Shown here piece by piece: positions 17,562 to 26,702 of a DNA stretch of 64,000 bases. This DNA comes from Planctomycetaceae bacterium. Lineage in GTDB: Bacteria > Planctomycetota > Planctomycetia > Planctomycetales > Planctomycetaceae. The stretch spans positions 1 through 64,000 of the forward strand of contig JAKFWA010000089.1 of assembly GCA_021732995.1 (NCBI GenBank), read 5' to 3'. The notes under the pieces were generated by a model. That model was given only the letters and a program-made list of their open reading frames with translations, ran no database searches and had not been told where the DNA came from. Made by a program: the position numbers and the translations under genes. The stretch's first letter is position 1. Every line of letters starts with the position of its first letter.

Positions 17562-18668
17562 ATGGCTGGCAAAGTTCGGATTGGCATCATCGGCGCGGGC
17601 GCCGTTTCTGATTACCACCACGTTCCCGGCATTCGTCTTGACTCCCGCGCGGAACTGGTCGCCATGTGCGATCCGAACGCCGGGCTGTTGGAACAACGCA
17701 AGAAGGATTGGGGACCAATCCGCAGCTACACGAACTACGAAGACATCGCGAAAGATCCGGATGTCGACGCAGTGATCATCGCGACTCCGAACTTCACGCA
17801 CCTGCCGATTGCTCTGTCCTGCATTGAGAACGGCAAACACGTGATGGCCGAGAAGCCGCTGGGCCTGAACTTCGAAGAGTCCGCTCAGATGTACCGTGCC
17901 GCCCGCGACAAGGGCGTGCGACACATGACGGCTTTCACGTACCGCTTCGCGCCGTCGATGCGTTACGTGCGGCACCTGGTGAAGTCCGGAGCTCTCGGTG
18001 TGCCGCGTCACTTCCGCAGCCAGCGGTTCCTCGACTGGGCCGAAACGAGCTGGGGCTGGCGACAATACAAGAAGCTCGCCGGTGCTGGTGACCTCTTCGA
18101 TATGACCATTCACCGCATCGATTTTTCACAGGACTTGATGGGCCCCATCAAGTCCATCTGCGGCGCGGTCGCTCAATTCGCCAAGCGCGACGTCACGGCC
18201 GACGGTAAGTCTTGCGCTCCGTCAGAAGTCGATGACTGGTCGTCGTTGATTGGTCTCTTTGAAAGCGGAGCCACCGGAGTCTGGGAAGGCAGCACCCTGA
18301 TGAAGGGCCATCACAACAACGGCTTCGGCTACGAATGGGCGGAAGTCAATGGCTCTGAAGGTTCGGCGGCTTACCAGTTGACGGACCCCAACAACGTGAT
18401 TCTTGGCAAACACGGCGGCACGATGGAAAAGGTCCCGGTGCCGGAAGAATTCCTCGTCATTCCCGGCAGCCCGCGCGAACCACACGCTGGAGTGCCGAGC
18501 ACCGTCTTCCGCTATGACCTTGTTTACGAACTCGTCTCCGCCATCGTCGAAGGCCGTGATGCGGTGCCCGGCTTCGATCACGGTGCCACGGCTCAAGCGG
18601 TTGCGGACTCGGTGCTCGAATCGTTCGACAAGCGAGCTTGGGTCGACATCAAGGCCGATCTGGGTTGA
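17562..18668 (+). CDS. Gfo/Idh/MocA family NAD(P)-dependent oxidoreductase
   Basis: This 368-residue enzyme has an N-terminal Rossmann motif (RIGIIGAGAVSDYHH), the family's EKPLGLNFEE with the conserved lysine near residue 97, and the C-terminal beta-sheet domain with TIHRIDFSQDL supplying the conserved Asp/His region. No signal peptide is present, so it is cytosolic. This family oxidises sugars, inositol or related polyols and is strongly expanded in planctomycetes. The substrate cannot be read here. AAAGG lies upstream of ATG 17562. A long inverted repeat follows the stop. Confidence 0.9.
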   Translation: MAGKVRIGIIGAGAVSDYHHVPGIRLDSRAELVAMCDPNAGLLEQRKKDWGPIRSYTNYEDIAKDPDVDAVIIATPNFTHLPIALSCIENGKHVMAEKPLGLNFEESAQMYRAARDKGVRHMTAFTYRFAPSMRYVRHLVKSGALGVPRHFRSQRFLDWAETSWGWRQYKKLAGAGDLFDMTIHRIDFSQDLMGPIKSICGAVAQFAKRDVTADGKSCAPSEVDDWSSLIGLFESGATGVWEGSTLMKGHHNNGFGYEWAEVNGSEGSAAYQLTDPNNVILGKHGGTMEKVPVPEEFLVIPGSPREPHAGVPSTVFRYDLVYELVSAIVEGRDAVPGFDHGATAQAVADSVLESFDKRAWVDIKADLG

Positions 18669-18680
18669 TTGAATAACGCG

Positions 18681-18728
18681 GCGCCGTCGCATCAGTCTTG
18701 TTTAACGGCAAGTCGAAGGCGACGGCGC
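18681..18728 (+). terminator. Inverted repeat after the oxidoreductase gene, possible terminator
   Basis: GCGCCGTCGC at 18681-18690 is the exact reverse complement of 18719-18728, with a 28-base loop. It lies 12 bases after the oxidoreductase stop. The long loop and lack of a T-run make it a weaker terminator candidate than a compact hairpin. Confidence 0.45.
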
Positions 18729-18765
18729 TTCAAACTCTTCAGGTCTGAAACAGCACTCCGAAGCC

Positions 18766-19176
18766 ATGACGAGCAACGCTGATAGCTCACAACCTGATCA
18801 ACCACCACAACACCAGTCATCAAATGACCCTCGATCTGGATTGGCGGTCGTTGCATGGCTGGCATGGCCTGAAACTTGGCTCTTTCTGATTCTGGGTCTT
18901 CTGGCCGTTGGGACGACAAGTTTCGTGATGCATTTTTATGCCCACTTTGCTGGCAAATCCGTCATCATGGATCTGTTGAACCAAGTATTGGGTGCGAATG
19001 GTTCGGCGGGAGCGATCTTGGGATTAGCCATCGTTCTGCTCTTGATCGTGGCTCGGTTACAGGTTCGCCGACATGAGCAGACGCGTCACCTCATCCAGGC
19101 GGGAGTCTTTGTAATGGCGTTCTTGCTCCTGCTCGGTCTGATTGCGTTGAGTAGCTTCTTCGGCGGTCTGATTTGA
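18766..19176 (+). CDS. Small membrane protein of unknown function
   Basis: The 136-residue product is not recognised. It has a polar, Gln/Pro-rich N-terminal tail of about 25 residues and then three hydrophobic segments: WLFLILGLLAVGTTSFVMHF, GAILGLAIVLLLIVARL and VFVMAFLLLLGLIALSSFFG. A charged RRHEQTRH stretch separates the last two. It stands alone between an oxidoreductase and a large cytochrome protein, so neighbours give no hint. The clean membrane topology and ATG start argue that it is a real gene. Confidence 0.65.
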   Translation: MTSNADSSQPDQPPQHQSSNDPRSGLAVVAWLAWPETWLFLILGLLAVGTTSFVMHFYAHFAGKSVIMDLLNQVLGANGSAGAILGLAIVLLLIVARLQVRRHEQTRHLIQAGVFVMAFLLLLGLIALSSFFGGLI

Positions 19177-19283
19177 CATCCCTTTCGGACGACTCGCTCA
19201 TCCGACAGCATTGCGCCATGGATGTCCGGGATAGGCGTCGTCGAAGAATCACACGCGGTCTAAGCCGTTGAGCAACGGAGCAA

Positions 19284-22200
19284 ATGATGTCGACATTGCA
19301 GAAGGTGCTGGTCATCGGACTGTTGGTGATGCACGTTGCGCAGGTTCAGGCGCAAGTTCCGTTGGATGGCCCGCTGGCTCCTGATCAAGCGCTGAAGTCC
19401 TTTCAGGTCGAAGCTGGCTTGAAGCTGGAACTGGTTGCCGCCGAGCCTCTGGTCGTCAGCCCCTGTGCCGTGGCTTGGGACGAACGCGGACGGATGTTCG
19501 TGGCCGAGAATCGTGGCTATCCGGTTGGCCCCAAGGAAGGTGAGCCACCGCAAGGGCGCATCGCACAACTCATCGACAAAGACGGCGATGGCCGCATGGA
19601 CGAGCGCATCGACTTCGCCACGGAACTGTCATTTCCCAACGGACTGATGCCGTGGCGTGGCGGGCTGATCGTGACCTGCTCACCGGATGTGCTGTTCCTC
19701 AAAGACACCGACGGGGATGGCAAAGCCGACGAGAAGAAGGTGCTGCTGACAGGCTTCAGCACGAAGGGCAGCACCCAGCTGCGAGTCAGTCATCCGCTGC
19801 TGGCTCTGGATGGTTGGGTCTATCTCACCAGCGGCCTGACAGGCGGCGAAGTCGTTTCGCCCCTCAAGCCCGATCAAGCACCAGTGAAAGTTGGTCGTAC
19901 CGACATTCGCTTCAAACCCGACACCGGCGAGACCGAACCCTGCGACGGCGGTGCCCAATTCGGGCAGACGTTCGATGATTTTGGTAGACGCTTCATTTGC
20001 TACAACCGCGTGCAGGTTCAGCATGTGGTGCTGGAATCCAAGTACCTCAAACGCAACCCGCATCTGGCCTTCGCTGAGACCGTTGAAAACTGCCCCGCCG
20101 AGATGGCGGATGAACCACTCAAGGGTCACGGCAAAGCGGCCAAGATCTTCCCCATCAGCAGCAATGTGACGACAGCCGATTCTCACGCCGGCACTTTCAC
20201 GGCCGCTTGCGGTATCACCTATGTGCGAGGAGCAATGTTCCCGTTCGAGGACATGTTTTTTAGTTGCGACCCAACGGGCAACTTGGTGCATGCGGATCGG
20301 TGCGTGCCTCACGGGGCAACGTTTCGTGCCCACAGTTCTTTCCCCGGGCGCGAAGTCCTGGCCAGCACCGACAATTGGTTTCGTCCCGTATTTGTTGCGA
20401 ACTCGCCCGAAGGGGCTCTCTACGTCTGTGATATGTATCGCAAGACGATTGAACACCCAGACTATTTGCCTGTGGAAGTTCGAAAACACACAGACTTCGA
20501 GGGCGGCAAGACCATGGGCCGAATCTATCGGTTGGTCGTTGGATACCCCCCTGACGATGACGACGCGGAGCTGCGCAAAAAGAACAACGACCAGTTGCGG
20601 CAAGCTCTCTACGAGCATCTACGCATGAAGAGCGATGTCGAGTGGTCGACCCAAATGACGGATTGGAGCTACTCGGCCGTGCGGGATCGCGAAGGGCAGT
20701 GGTTATTCAATACCAACCTGCGGTTGGTGATTGAGGGACGCTGCAAACCCGACCTCGAAGCTCTGCGTAACAGATTCGTGAACAACCACAATCAATCCCA
20801 GATGGAGAAGCTTCTGAGTTTTTGCACTCTGCGGCATCATGGAGTTTTGACTGAGACCGACTTCGAGCGTGCCCTCCTGGGAAGGGGAGCATTGGTCTCC
20901 GAGATGGCATTGCAGACGGTCGAGCCGTGGCTTGCAAAGTCGACGACACTTCAGCGAAGCGTTCTCGCCATGTGGGACGCTCCACAACCCCGCAGCCAGA
21001 TGCAAGTGGCGCTGATGGCCGGTTCTATTCCTCTTGATGAGGCGATTACCGCGCTCGCTGGAATCGGCCTCAACAATGCCAGTGATCGTTGGATAAGAGC
21101 CGCCGTGCTGAGTTCGCTCTCAGGACGCGAAGATGCGTTTCTTGGTGAACTGATGAAGCAAGCTACATCGACACGCGCAAGTAAACCCGCTTCCGCAAAT
21201 GATGTATCCAAGAACCTGGATTACGAAGTAGCCAACAGATTTGCTCGAAGCCTTCCTGATGACGGCGGCTCAAACCTCTTCTACGACTTCGGCCGCTTGT
21301 TGGGGGCCAGCAAGACTCTGGCAGATGCGCGGCCGCTGATCCTCAAGATCACCACAAAATGGACGAATCCCAAGTTCGAGCATCAGGTTCCGCTGCTCAC
21401 CGGCTTGGTCGATGGACTCCGCGCCCGCGGCTTCGCGAAGCCAGGTCAATCGGTTCTGGAAACATTGCTAGCCGACATCCCGGATGCCGATCGTCGGGAA
21501 CTCAGCCAGTCCTTAGAGCCGATCGCTGACGCAGCGGCACTCAAAGCGGAAGACGCAGATGCACCAGCGGAGATTCGGCGTCGTGCGATCGACTTCCTGG
21601 CGCATGCGAAGTCATCAAAGGCCTTGTCCTTCCTGACTAAACTGGTGTCCGCTCAGCAGCCCGAGCCTGTGCAGTCGTCGGCCATCAAAGCTTTGATCGG
21701 ACTCCCCGATGAACAAGTCGCTGAAACACTGCTGACGCGCGAACGCTTCCAAAGTTATCCGCCGAGGATGCGTGAAGAGATCATCGGCATGTTGTCCTCA
21801 ACTCCCCGTCACGTGCCGGGACTGCTGACGGCCATTGAATCCGGCACCGTGCCGCCCGCTGCCATCGACACCCTGCGCCGACGTCAGCTCTCTCAACACA
21901 AAGACCCCGCCGTCAAAGAGCGAGCGACCAAGATCTTCGGAGCCGGTCCCAGTGGCGATCGAGCCAAGGTCTATGAAGAGCACAAGTCGGTGCTCACGCT
22001 GACTCCGAATGCCGAGAACGGTCGGCAAGTCTTCAAGCGGGCTTGCACGAGTTGCCATCGACTCGACCGAGAAGGCACCCAAGTCGGCCCGGACCTCTTT
22101 GGCATCCGCAATCAGCCGAAGGAAGCCATCTTGCTCCACATTCTGATCCCCGAGCACGAGATCACTCCCGGCTTCGCGGCATACATCGTCACCACCAAAG

Positions 22201-22409
22201 AAGGCCGAGTCCTCACCGGCCTGATCTCCGCCGAAACCGCCACGAGCATCACCCTCAAACAGGCCCTCGGCAAAGAAGAAACCATCCTGAGACAGGACAT
22301 CGAAGAGTTGTCATCGAGCAATCTCTCTTTGATGCCCCAAGGCGTCGAAAAGACGGTCAACAAACAAGAGTTTGCGGACTTGCTGAGCTATCTCAAGGGT
22401 GAGAAGTAG
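19284..22409 (+). CDS. PVC-type membrane-bound dehydrogenase with HEAT-like repeats and C-terminal haem-binding domain
   Basis: This 1041-residue exported protein starts with a signal peptide to about residue 24. The N-terminal part resembles a sugar-dehydrogenase-like propeller (FVAENRGYPV, NGLMPWRGGLIVTC) and contains two calcium-type DGDG loops (DKDGDGRMDE, DTDGDGKADE). A helical HEAT-like region follows at roughly residues 480-900. The C-terminus carries one c-type haem motif CTSCH near residue 921 and the planctomycete haem-binding domain ending in FADLLSYLKGEK. Proteins of this build are abundant in planctomycetes and are thought to oxidise carbohydrates and pass electrons to a haem. 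ATG 19284 or 19287 are both possible; CGGAG precedes them. Confidence 0.88.
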   Translation: MMSTLQKVLVIGLLVMHVAQVQAQVPLDGPLAPDQALKSFQVEAGLKLELVAAEPLVVSPCAVAWDERGRMFVAENRGYPVGPKEGEPPQGRIAQLIDKDGDGRMDERIDFATELSFPNGLMPWRGGLIVTCSPDVLFLKDTDGDGKADEKKVLLTGFSTKGSTQLRVSHPLLALDGWVYLTSGLTGGEVVSPLKPDQAPVKVGRTDIRFKPDTGETEPCDGGAQFGQTFDDFGRRFICYNRVQVQHVVLESKYLKRNPHLAFAETVENCPAEMADEPLKGHGKAAKIFPISSNVTTADSHAGTFTAACGITYVRGAMFPFEDMFFSCDPTGNLVHADRCVPHGATFRAHSSFPGREVLASTDNWFRPVFVANSPEGALYVCDMYRKTIEHPDYLPVEVRKHTDFEGGKTMGRIYRLVVGYPPDDDDAELRKKNNDQLRQALYEHLRMKSDVEWSTQMTDWSYSAVRDREGQWLFNTNLRLVIEGRCKPDLEALRNRFVNNHNQSQMEKLLSFCTLRHHGVLTETDFERALLGRGALVSEMALQTVEPWLAKSTTLQRSVLAMWDAPQPRSQMQVALMAGSIPLDEAITALAGIGLNNASDRWIRAAVLSSLSGREDAFLGELMKQATSTRASKPASANDVSKNLDYEVANRFARSLPDDGGSNLFYDFGRLLGASKTLADARPLILKITTKWTNPKFEHQVPLLTGLVDGLRARGFAKPGQSVLETLLADIPDADRRELSQSLEPIADAAALKAEDADAPAEIRRRAIDFLAHAKSSKALSFLTKLVSAQQPEPVQSSAIKALIGLPDEQVAETLLTRERFQSYPPRMREEIIGMLSSTPRHVPGLLTAIESGTVPPAAIDTLRRRQLSQHKDPAVKERATKIFGAGPSGDRAKVYEEHKSVLTLTPNAENGRQVFKRACTSCHRLDREGTQVGPDLFGIRNQPKEAILLHILIPEHEITPGFAAYIVTTKEGRVLTGLISAETATSITLKQALGKEETILRQDIEELSSSNLSLMPQGVEKTVNKQEFADLLSYLKGEK

Positions 22410-22591
22410 AAATGGCAAGTCTGTACATAGTCAGAGTCGTTCGACAACCTCGCGAAGCAGCGACGTCAGCTCTCGGAACGCATCGGCTCTAAAAGAGCTC
22501 TCTTGGTTGGGGAATCAGCACTCTCCACTGAAGACAGAGCGAATGATTTGAATTCGAAGCTCAGCAGCAGAGCTGGCAGCAAATCCATCTA

Positions 22592-22606
22592 GGATGCTGT
22601 GCATCC
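22592..22606. terminator. Compact hairpin between convergent genes
   Basis: GGATGC-TGT-GCATCC at 22592-22606 is a perfect 6-base stem. It lies in the 231-base gap between the cytochrome gene (+) and the HD/Hsp90-like gene (-), so it could end either transcript. No T-tract is adjacent. Nothing else was recognised in 22410-22640. Confidence 0.35.
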
Positions 22607-22640
22607 ATCATCTCTTGTATGGACAGCAGGGTGACCAAAG

Positions 22641-25600
22641 CTAGAGTCCTTCAGCATCGACCTTCTCTTCTTTGAGCCATTCGTCGAGTGGCAATCCAGC
22701 TTTTTTTATAGAATTACGATCCTGAAATCCTTCGGCCCATAAAACATCACCTGAAGGAACGTCCCAAAGGGCGGAGACAACGAGCTTGTCGTCGCTACAT
22801 TGATCCCATGCGAGGAATTGCTTTCGAAGCAGTTCATCTCCGGGCATCAATAATAAGATGCTCCCAGAATCAACAAATTGTTGTGAGAAGCCAATCTTCG
22901 GAAGCAGTTTGCGAAAAAGTCCATTTTTAATCTCAATGGTTGGCAGAAAAGGCAGCAATCCAACTGCTCTGAGAAGTCGGTCTTGTCCCCATTTGGGTAA
23001 CTGGCTGCGTAGTAACCCCAAGGGGTGAAGGGTGAATGGAGCAACCAGATCATAGCCATAACAACGGAGCCACTCCGGGGACGCCCAACTTTCCTCAAAG
23101 GGGATCGTGACCAACGGAGCATCATTTCGGGATACAGTTGCATATTTCATTGCGAGCGGAGCCGTGAGTTGCCCATCAATGAAAGATCCATCAAGCACAG
23201 GCAGTCCCAACACCCCAGAGGCCTGAGCCAGATTTGGATAACAACCTTCGTTCAAGAAGTGCATCTCAAGCAGTCTCACTGCCGCATCTACAACACTATT
23301 GCGGTCGAGGAGATCGCTGTTGAGGTCAGGGCAATTAGCAAGAGATGCCTCAATTGATCCTTTAAGTGCGCGTTCAAGGAGTCTTTCCAAGGTACGATAA
23401 TAGTTGGGCTTGGGCCCATTCGTTGCAATTTGCGTCCTCAGTGCCACTGAATCCTTTTCGCCAATAAAGGAAAAGGCCAAGGCTAGGGCTCGCATGAAGG
23501 CACACTTAAGTGCGCGATCGAGGTGGTGGTCGAAGGGTTGCTCTATGTCTTGATCGAGATCGAGTTCGCGTGCGTAGTGTTGCTCAAACCCAAATCTATA
23601 CGCATCATCAAAATCAAGATCAAAATCTTCATTGAAATGAAGGCCTCGAACAAGTGTGAGGCGAGCGCCGAACTCTTGCATGACCAATCTGGATGCAACG
23701 GTCTCCAGTGGTAAACCGACCGGGGCATGCCAAGTGGTATTCGTAGCTTGTTGTACGGGAAGCAACTCCATGCCCATCAATCCGTGCTGGATACTATGGA
23801 AAGTGGACGGCGGCACTTCGATATCACACGCCGCGTTCTTCCAGCGTTGTACGAACTGTTGAACTTCCGGCAACCAGTCGTCTCGTTGCGTTCTTCTTGG
23901 GGATGAACGGTCACTCTTCAAACCAGGTGCAGCGTGTCCGCTCAAATCAACAACGCAGCACGTTCCGACTCGACTACTGAACGTCTTCAGTTGCTGAAAT
24001 TCGTCGGGCTCATCTACGAGCATTCCACGGACAGTCCATCGCGTCCTGCCGTCGTCACTGAGAACGGTTTCTACCAATCCACGCCTTAAAGTTTCACAAG
24101 CGAACTCCTCATTGGAGATACCAAACAGTTCACTGATCGAGTTCGCTTTCTCAATCTGGGTGCCATGTATAGGAGCGGCGATGCGTACTCGACTTGCAGT
24201 GAGCAAGTCTTCCCAATCCCAGATTCGCCAGCTAGTGGAGGACATCGTGTCTAACAGTTGGCAATCTTCGCTGCCAACCAACCCGCAAAGACGATCTTCG
24301 ATGTCATAGCATGGGACGTTGGCCAAGACCCGCAGGACGGCGGTGTCATCCAGAAGAAGAGCATCAAAAATCTCTTCGTCGAGATCTTCCAGCTCGTCGG
24401 AGTCTACTGAAAAGGATGAAGTGAAATGGATCGGGTATCGAGGCCAAGAGACAACCGACCAAATTGCGCGTAGAGGGTCGACCACGGTTCGCCCGTCTGT
24501 GATTTGTGCGGCGTATTGGTTTCTATGCGAGTGCTCTTCCGAGAAGTGATAATTCTGTAGGTCAGAAATCAAGTTGTATGGGTCGCAACCGACTTCAGTT
24601 CCAGCTCGCAGCCACAGGCGAATGAGCGTGCCGCAACCATTAGCGCTATTGAGAATCTCTTCATGCCAAAACAGACCATCCGGTCCCCAGATCTTCAGAT
24701 GGTGCGGCTGGCGTTGTTCTTGATTCACACCGGCGGGACAAGTCCATATTTCTACGAGGTCAGCCAGCATGAAACAGGACAGGATTCCGATTCCAAACTG
24801 CGAGATTTCGCTGACCGGCAATTGGAACTCGCGCATCAAGGCACGCTCGCGTGAGTATTCCGGGCTCTGGTAGTAGCTTTTGCCAATCTGAGTGAAGTAC
24901 CGTTTCACCACCTCAAACGTCATCCCCACGCCGTTATCTTCGATATCGATAAAGTGCCGCGGCTCCCGACGCGAGGCACCATCCGGGCTGGGCCAACGAT
25001 CATCCATCAAGTCGGCTTCGCCCCAGCTCACTTTGATGCCGAGCTTCGACTTGTCCTCGACCAGATCGACCGGTTCCAAGCCGGAGAGTTCCACAGGCTC
25101 GGGGACACCCAACCCCGGTTTGATGCCATGCTTCTCATAAACCCGCCGCCGAAGTTCGCTCCGCAACCAGCGCAGGTGCAGTGCGTCTAATGAGTTTTGC
25201 ACCAGCTCGCGCAAGCACAGAGACGGCTCGCCATACAGTTCTTCGCCCATCAGGATCTTCACCACCTGATCCTGAGACAGCTCGAACTTGACGGCTTGTG
25301 AGCCCCAGCCACCGTCAATTTGCAAATCGTGCTTCACGTGAGTTTCGGAGTGACCCGGTAAACGCAGGGGTGGCGTGATGGCTCGTTGTTGACGTGCCTT
25401 TTCAACACCAGCGAGCTCCTGGCGAATCCAGCCGCAGTAGTCACTGACACCTTTCAAGATATCTGGATTCGGGCAACCAGAATCACTCTTGCGAAACTCG
25501 ATGGTCGAGTTCTGTGGATGCTTGTCATCCCAGCGAAAGACCCGCTGGCCGATGCAGAGATGTTGATACCAATGCTTCACGCTGGTGGAGTCGCTCGGTC

Positions 25601-26519
25601 GGAATTGCCGGAACAACACACGCGGTGCGCGCGAGGCGTCGAAGTCAAGAATGTCACCCAATCGCAGCAGCCAGCCCGTCCACAGCCAGTCGATTGATTC
25701 ACCGTTACGCCAGTCGACATGCCCCCTGCCGTCGAACGTCCGCGCCAACCAGTCGAGCGACTGCCCGTGACTCAACGCAACCTGGGCGAGCGACTTCAAG
25801 AAGGACTGCTCTGCGTAACGAAAAGAGACCTGATCATGCTTAGCGAAGTCTTCGAGCCACGTTTGAATGCGATGTTCGCCACCAATGGCATCGTCTGCGT
25901 GAGTCTGCCGTAGATACTCAGTGCGAATCTGTTGCCGAATGTGTTCGATGCGATCGAGATACCCATTTGGCTTGTCTCGTTCCAAAGCTTGGATCGTGCG
26001 GACATCATGCTCTTGAGCCATGAAGTGACGCCGATAGGCAATGACGTCTCGCTCTAGTCGCTCTGTGGTGTCCGCTAAGGTCTTCGCTGGGTTCTCAACC
26101 GACTTCAGCTTCTTGCGAGTTTCGTCCGGCAGCGCCATGCCGAGGTCATGTACCAGCACCGCCAGAATGGTGACCGCGCATTGCAGCGGGCCGACAGGCT
26201 CGCCCGACTTCCACGGCTTGTCCCACAGAGCCGGCGGTACCAACTGCTCCATCAGCCACAACACGTTGCCCAGGTGCCTCATGTCGTGCAGCGTGTAGTC
26301 GCGGAAGTCCTGACTGACCCGCTTCGTCACGGCGTCGACCAGCTTCCACACCTCGTCGACCGTTGTGATCAAGCTGTTAACGCCCGGCTGATCACTACAC
26401 GCCTTCAGCCGAGCATAGAAGCGCGATTCTCTCACTGAAGCAACGTGTTGCCGACTATCGACGTCCGCGAACTGAGAAGCTGATTTGCCTGAGGAATGCC
26501 TGGTTGTCTTCTTCGCCAT
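22641..26519 (-). CDS. Large HD-domain phosphohydrolase fused to an Hsp90-like (GHKL) ATPase
   Basis: This 1292-residue cytosolic protein has two recognisable parts. Residues about 50-300 form an HD-type metal phosphohydrolase: HDMRHL (His78-Asp79), VLVHDLG (His124-Asp125), further His at 207 and 251, and Asp289 in LRLGDILDFD. Residues about 410-600 form an Hsp90-like ATPase: N-box CLRELVQNSLDALHL (Glu438, Asn442), G1 DIEDNGVGMT (Asp528), and G2 SQFGIGILSCFMLAD, close to HtpG wording. Residues 620-1292 are not recognised. The ATP and metal residues look intact. From memory, HD plus Hsp90-like fusions have been predicted as parts of bacterial conflict systems; this is not verified. The 3' half is visibly more AT-rich than its neighbours, suggesting transfer. 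Confidence 0.85.
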   Translation of the reverse strand: MAKKTTRHSSGKSASQFADVDSRQHVASVRESRFYARLKACSDQPGVNSLITTVDEVWKLVDAVTKRVSQDFRDYTLHDMRHLGNVLWLMEQLVPPALWDKPWKSGEPVGPLQCAVTILAVLVHDLGMALPDETRKKLKSVENPAKTLADTTERLERDVIAYRRHFMAQEHDVRTIQALERDKPNGYLDRIEHIRQQIRTEYLRQTHADDAIGGEHRIQTWLEDFAKHDQVSFRYAEQSFLKSLAQVALSHGQSLDWLARTFDGRGHVDWRNGESIDWLWTGWLLRLGDILDFDASRAPRVLFRQFRPSDSTSVKHWYQHLCIGQRVFRWDDKHPQNSTIEFRKSDSGCPNPDILKGVSDYCGWIRQELAGVEKARQQRAITPPLRLPGHSETHVKHDLQIDGGWGSQAVKFELSQDQVVKILMGEELYGEPSLCLRELVQNSLDALHLRWLRSELRRRVYEKHGIKPGLGVPEPVELSGLEPVDLVEDKSKLGIKVSWGEADLMDDRWPSPDGASRREPRHFIDIEDNGVGMTFEVVKRYFTQIGKSYYQSPEYSRERALMREFQLPVSEISQFGIGILSCFMLADLVEIWTCPAGVNQEQRQPHHLKIWGPDGLFWHEEILNSANGCGTLIRLWLRAGTEVGCDPYNLISDLQNYHFSEEHSHRNQYAAQITDGRTVVDPLRAIWSVVSWPRYPIHFTSSFSVDSDELEDLDEEIFDALLLDDTAVLRVLANVPCYDIEDRLCGLVGSEDCQLLDTMSSTSWRIWDWEDLLTASRVRIAAPIHGTQIEKANSISELFGISNEEFACETLRRGLVETVLSDDGRTRWTVRGMLVDEPDEFQQLKTFSSRVGTCCVVDLSGHAAPGLKSDRSSPRRTQRDDWLPEVQQFVQRWKNAACDIEVPPSTFHSIQHGLMGMELLPVQQATNTTWHAPVGLPLETVASRLVMQEFGARLTLVRGLHFNEDFDLDFDDAYRFGFEQHYARELDLDQDIEQPFDHHLDRALKCAFMRALALAFSFIGEKDSVALRTQIATNGPKPNYYRTLERLLERALKGSIEASLANCPDLNSDLLDRNSVVDAAVRLLEMHFLNEGCYPNLAQASGVLGLPVLDGSFIDGQLTAPLAMKYATVSRNDAPLVTIPFEESWASPEWLRCYGYDLVAPFTLHPLGLLRSQLPKWGQDRLLRAVGLLPFLPTIEIKNGLFRKLLPKIGFSQQFVDSGSILLLMPGDELLRKQFLAWDQCSDDKLVVSALWDVPSGDVLWAEGFQDRNSIKKAGLPLDEWLKEEKVDAEGL

Positions 26520-26698
26520 TCGATCACGCCCGCCGTCACGATGTGGTGCTGGTCAAGGTAGATCGCAATCATGATAGACGGAACAAATGGGAGCCAGTCG
26601 CGGTCTCTGAAATTGCTGAGGCACCTGCGGCGAACTTGACCGCTCGCCAGCTTCAGTCTGATGGTGTCGCCCGCTTGTAGCCTCAACGAACGAAACAA
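26432..26698 (-). CDS. Doubtful small gene between PNP and the HD/Hsp90-like gene
   Basis: An 88-codon frame begins with TTG at 26698, five bases after the purine nucleoside phosphorylase stop, and overlaps the start of the HD/Hsp90-like gene by 88 bases. Its first 60 residues (for example LQAGDTIRLKLASGQVRRR and SIMIAIYLDQHHIVTAG) look protein-like, resembling a small beta-rich domain, but no family is recognised. There is no good ribosome binding site. It may be an unrecognised small partner of the large protein or chance coding. Confidence 0.25.
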   Translation of the reverse strand: MFRSLRLQAGDTIRLKLASGQVRRRCLSNFRDRDWLPFVPSIMIAIYLDQHHIVTAGVIEWRRRQPGIPQANQLLSSRTSIVGNTLLQ

Positions 26699-26702
26699 AG
26701 CG

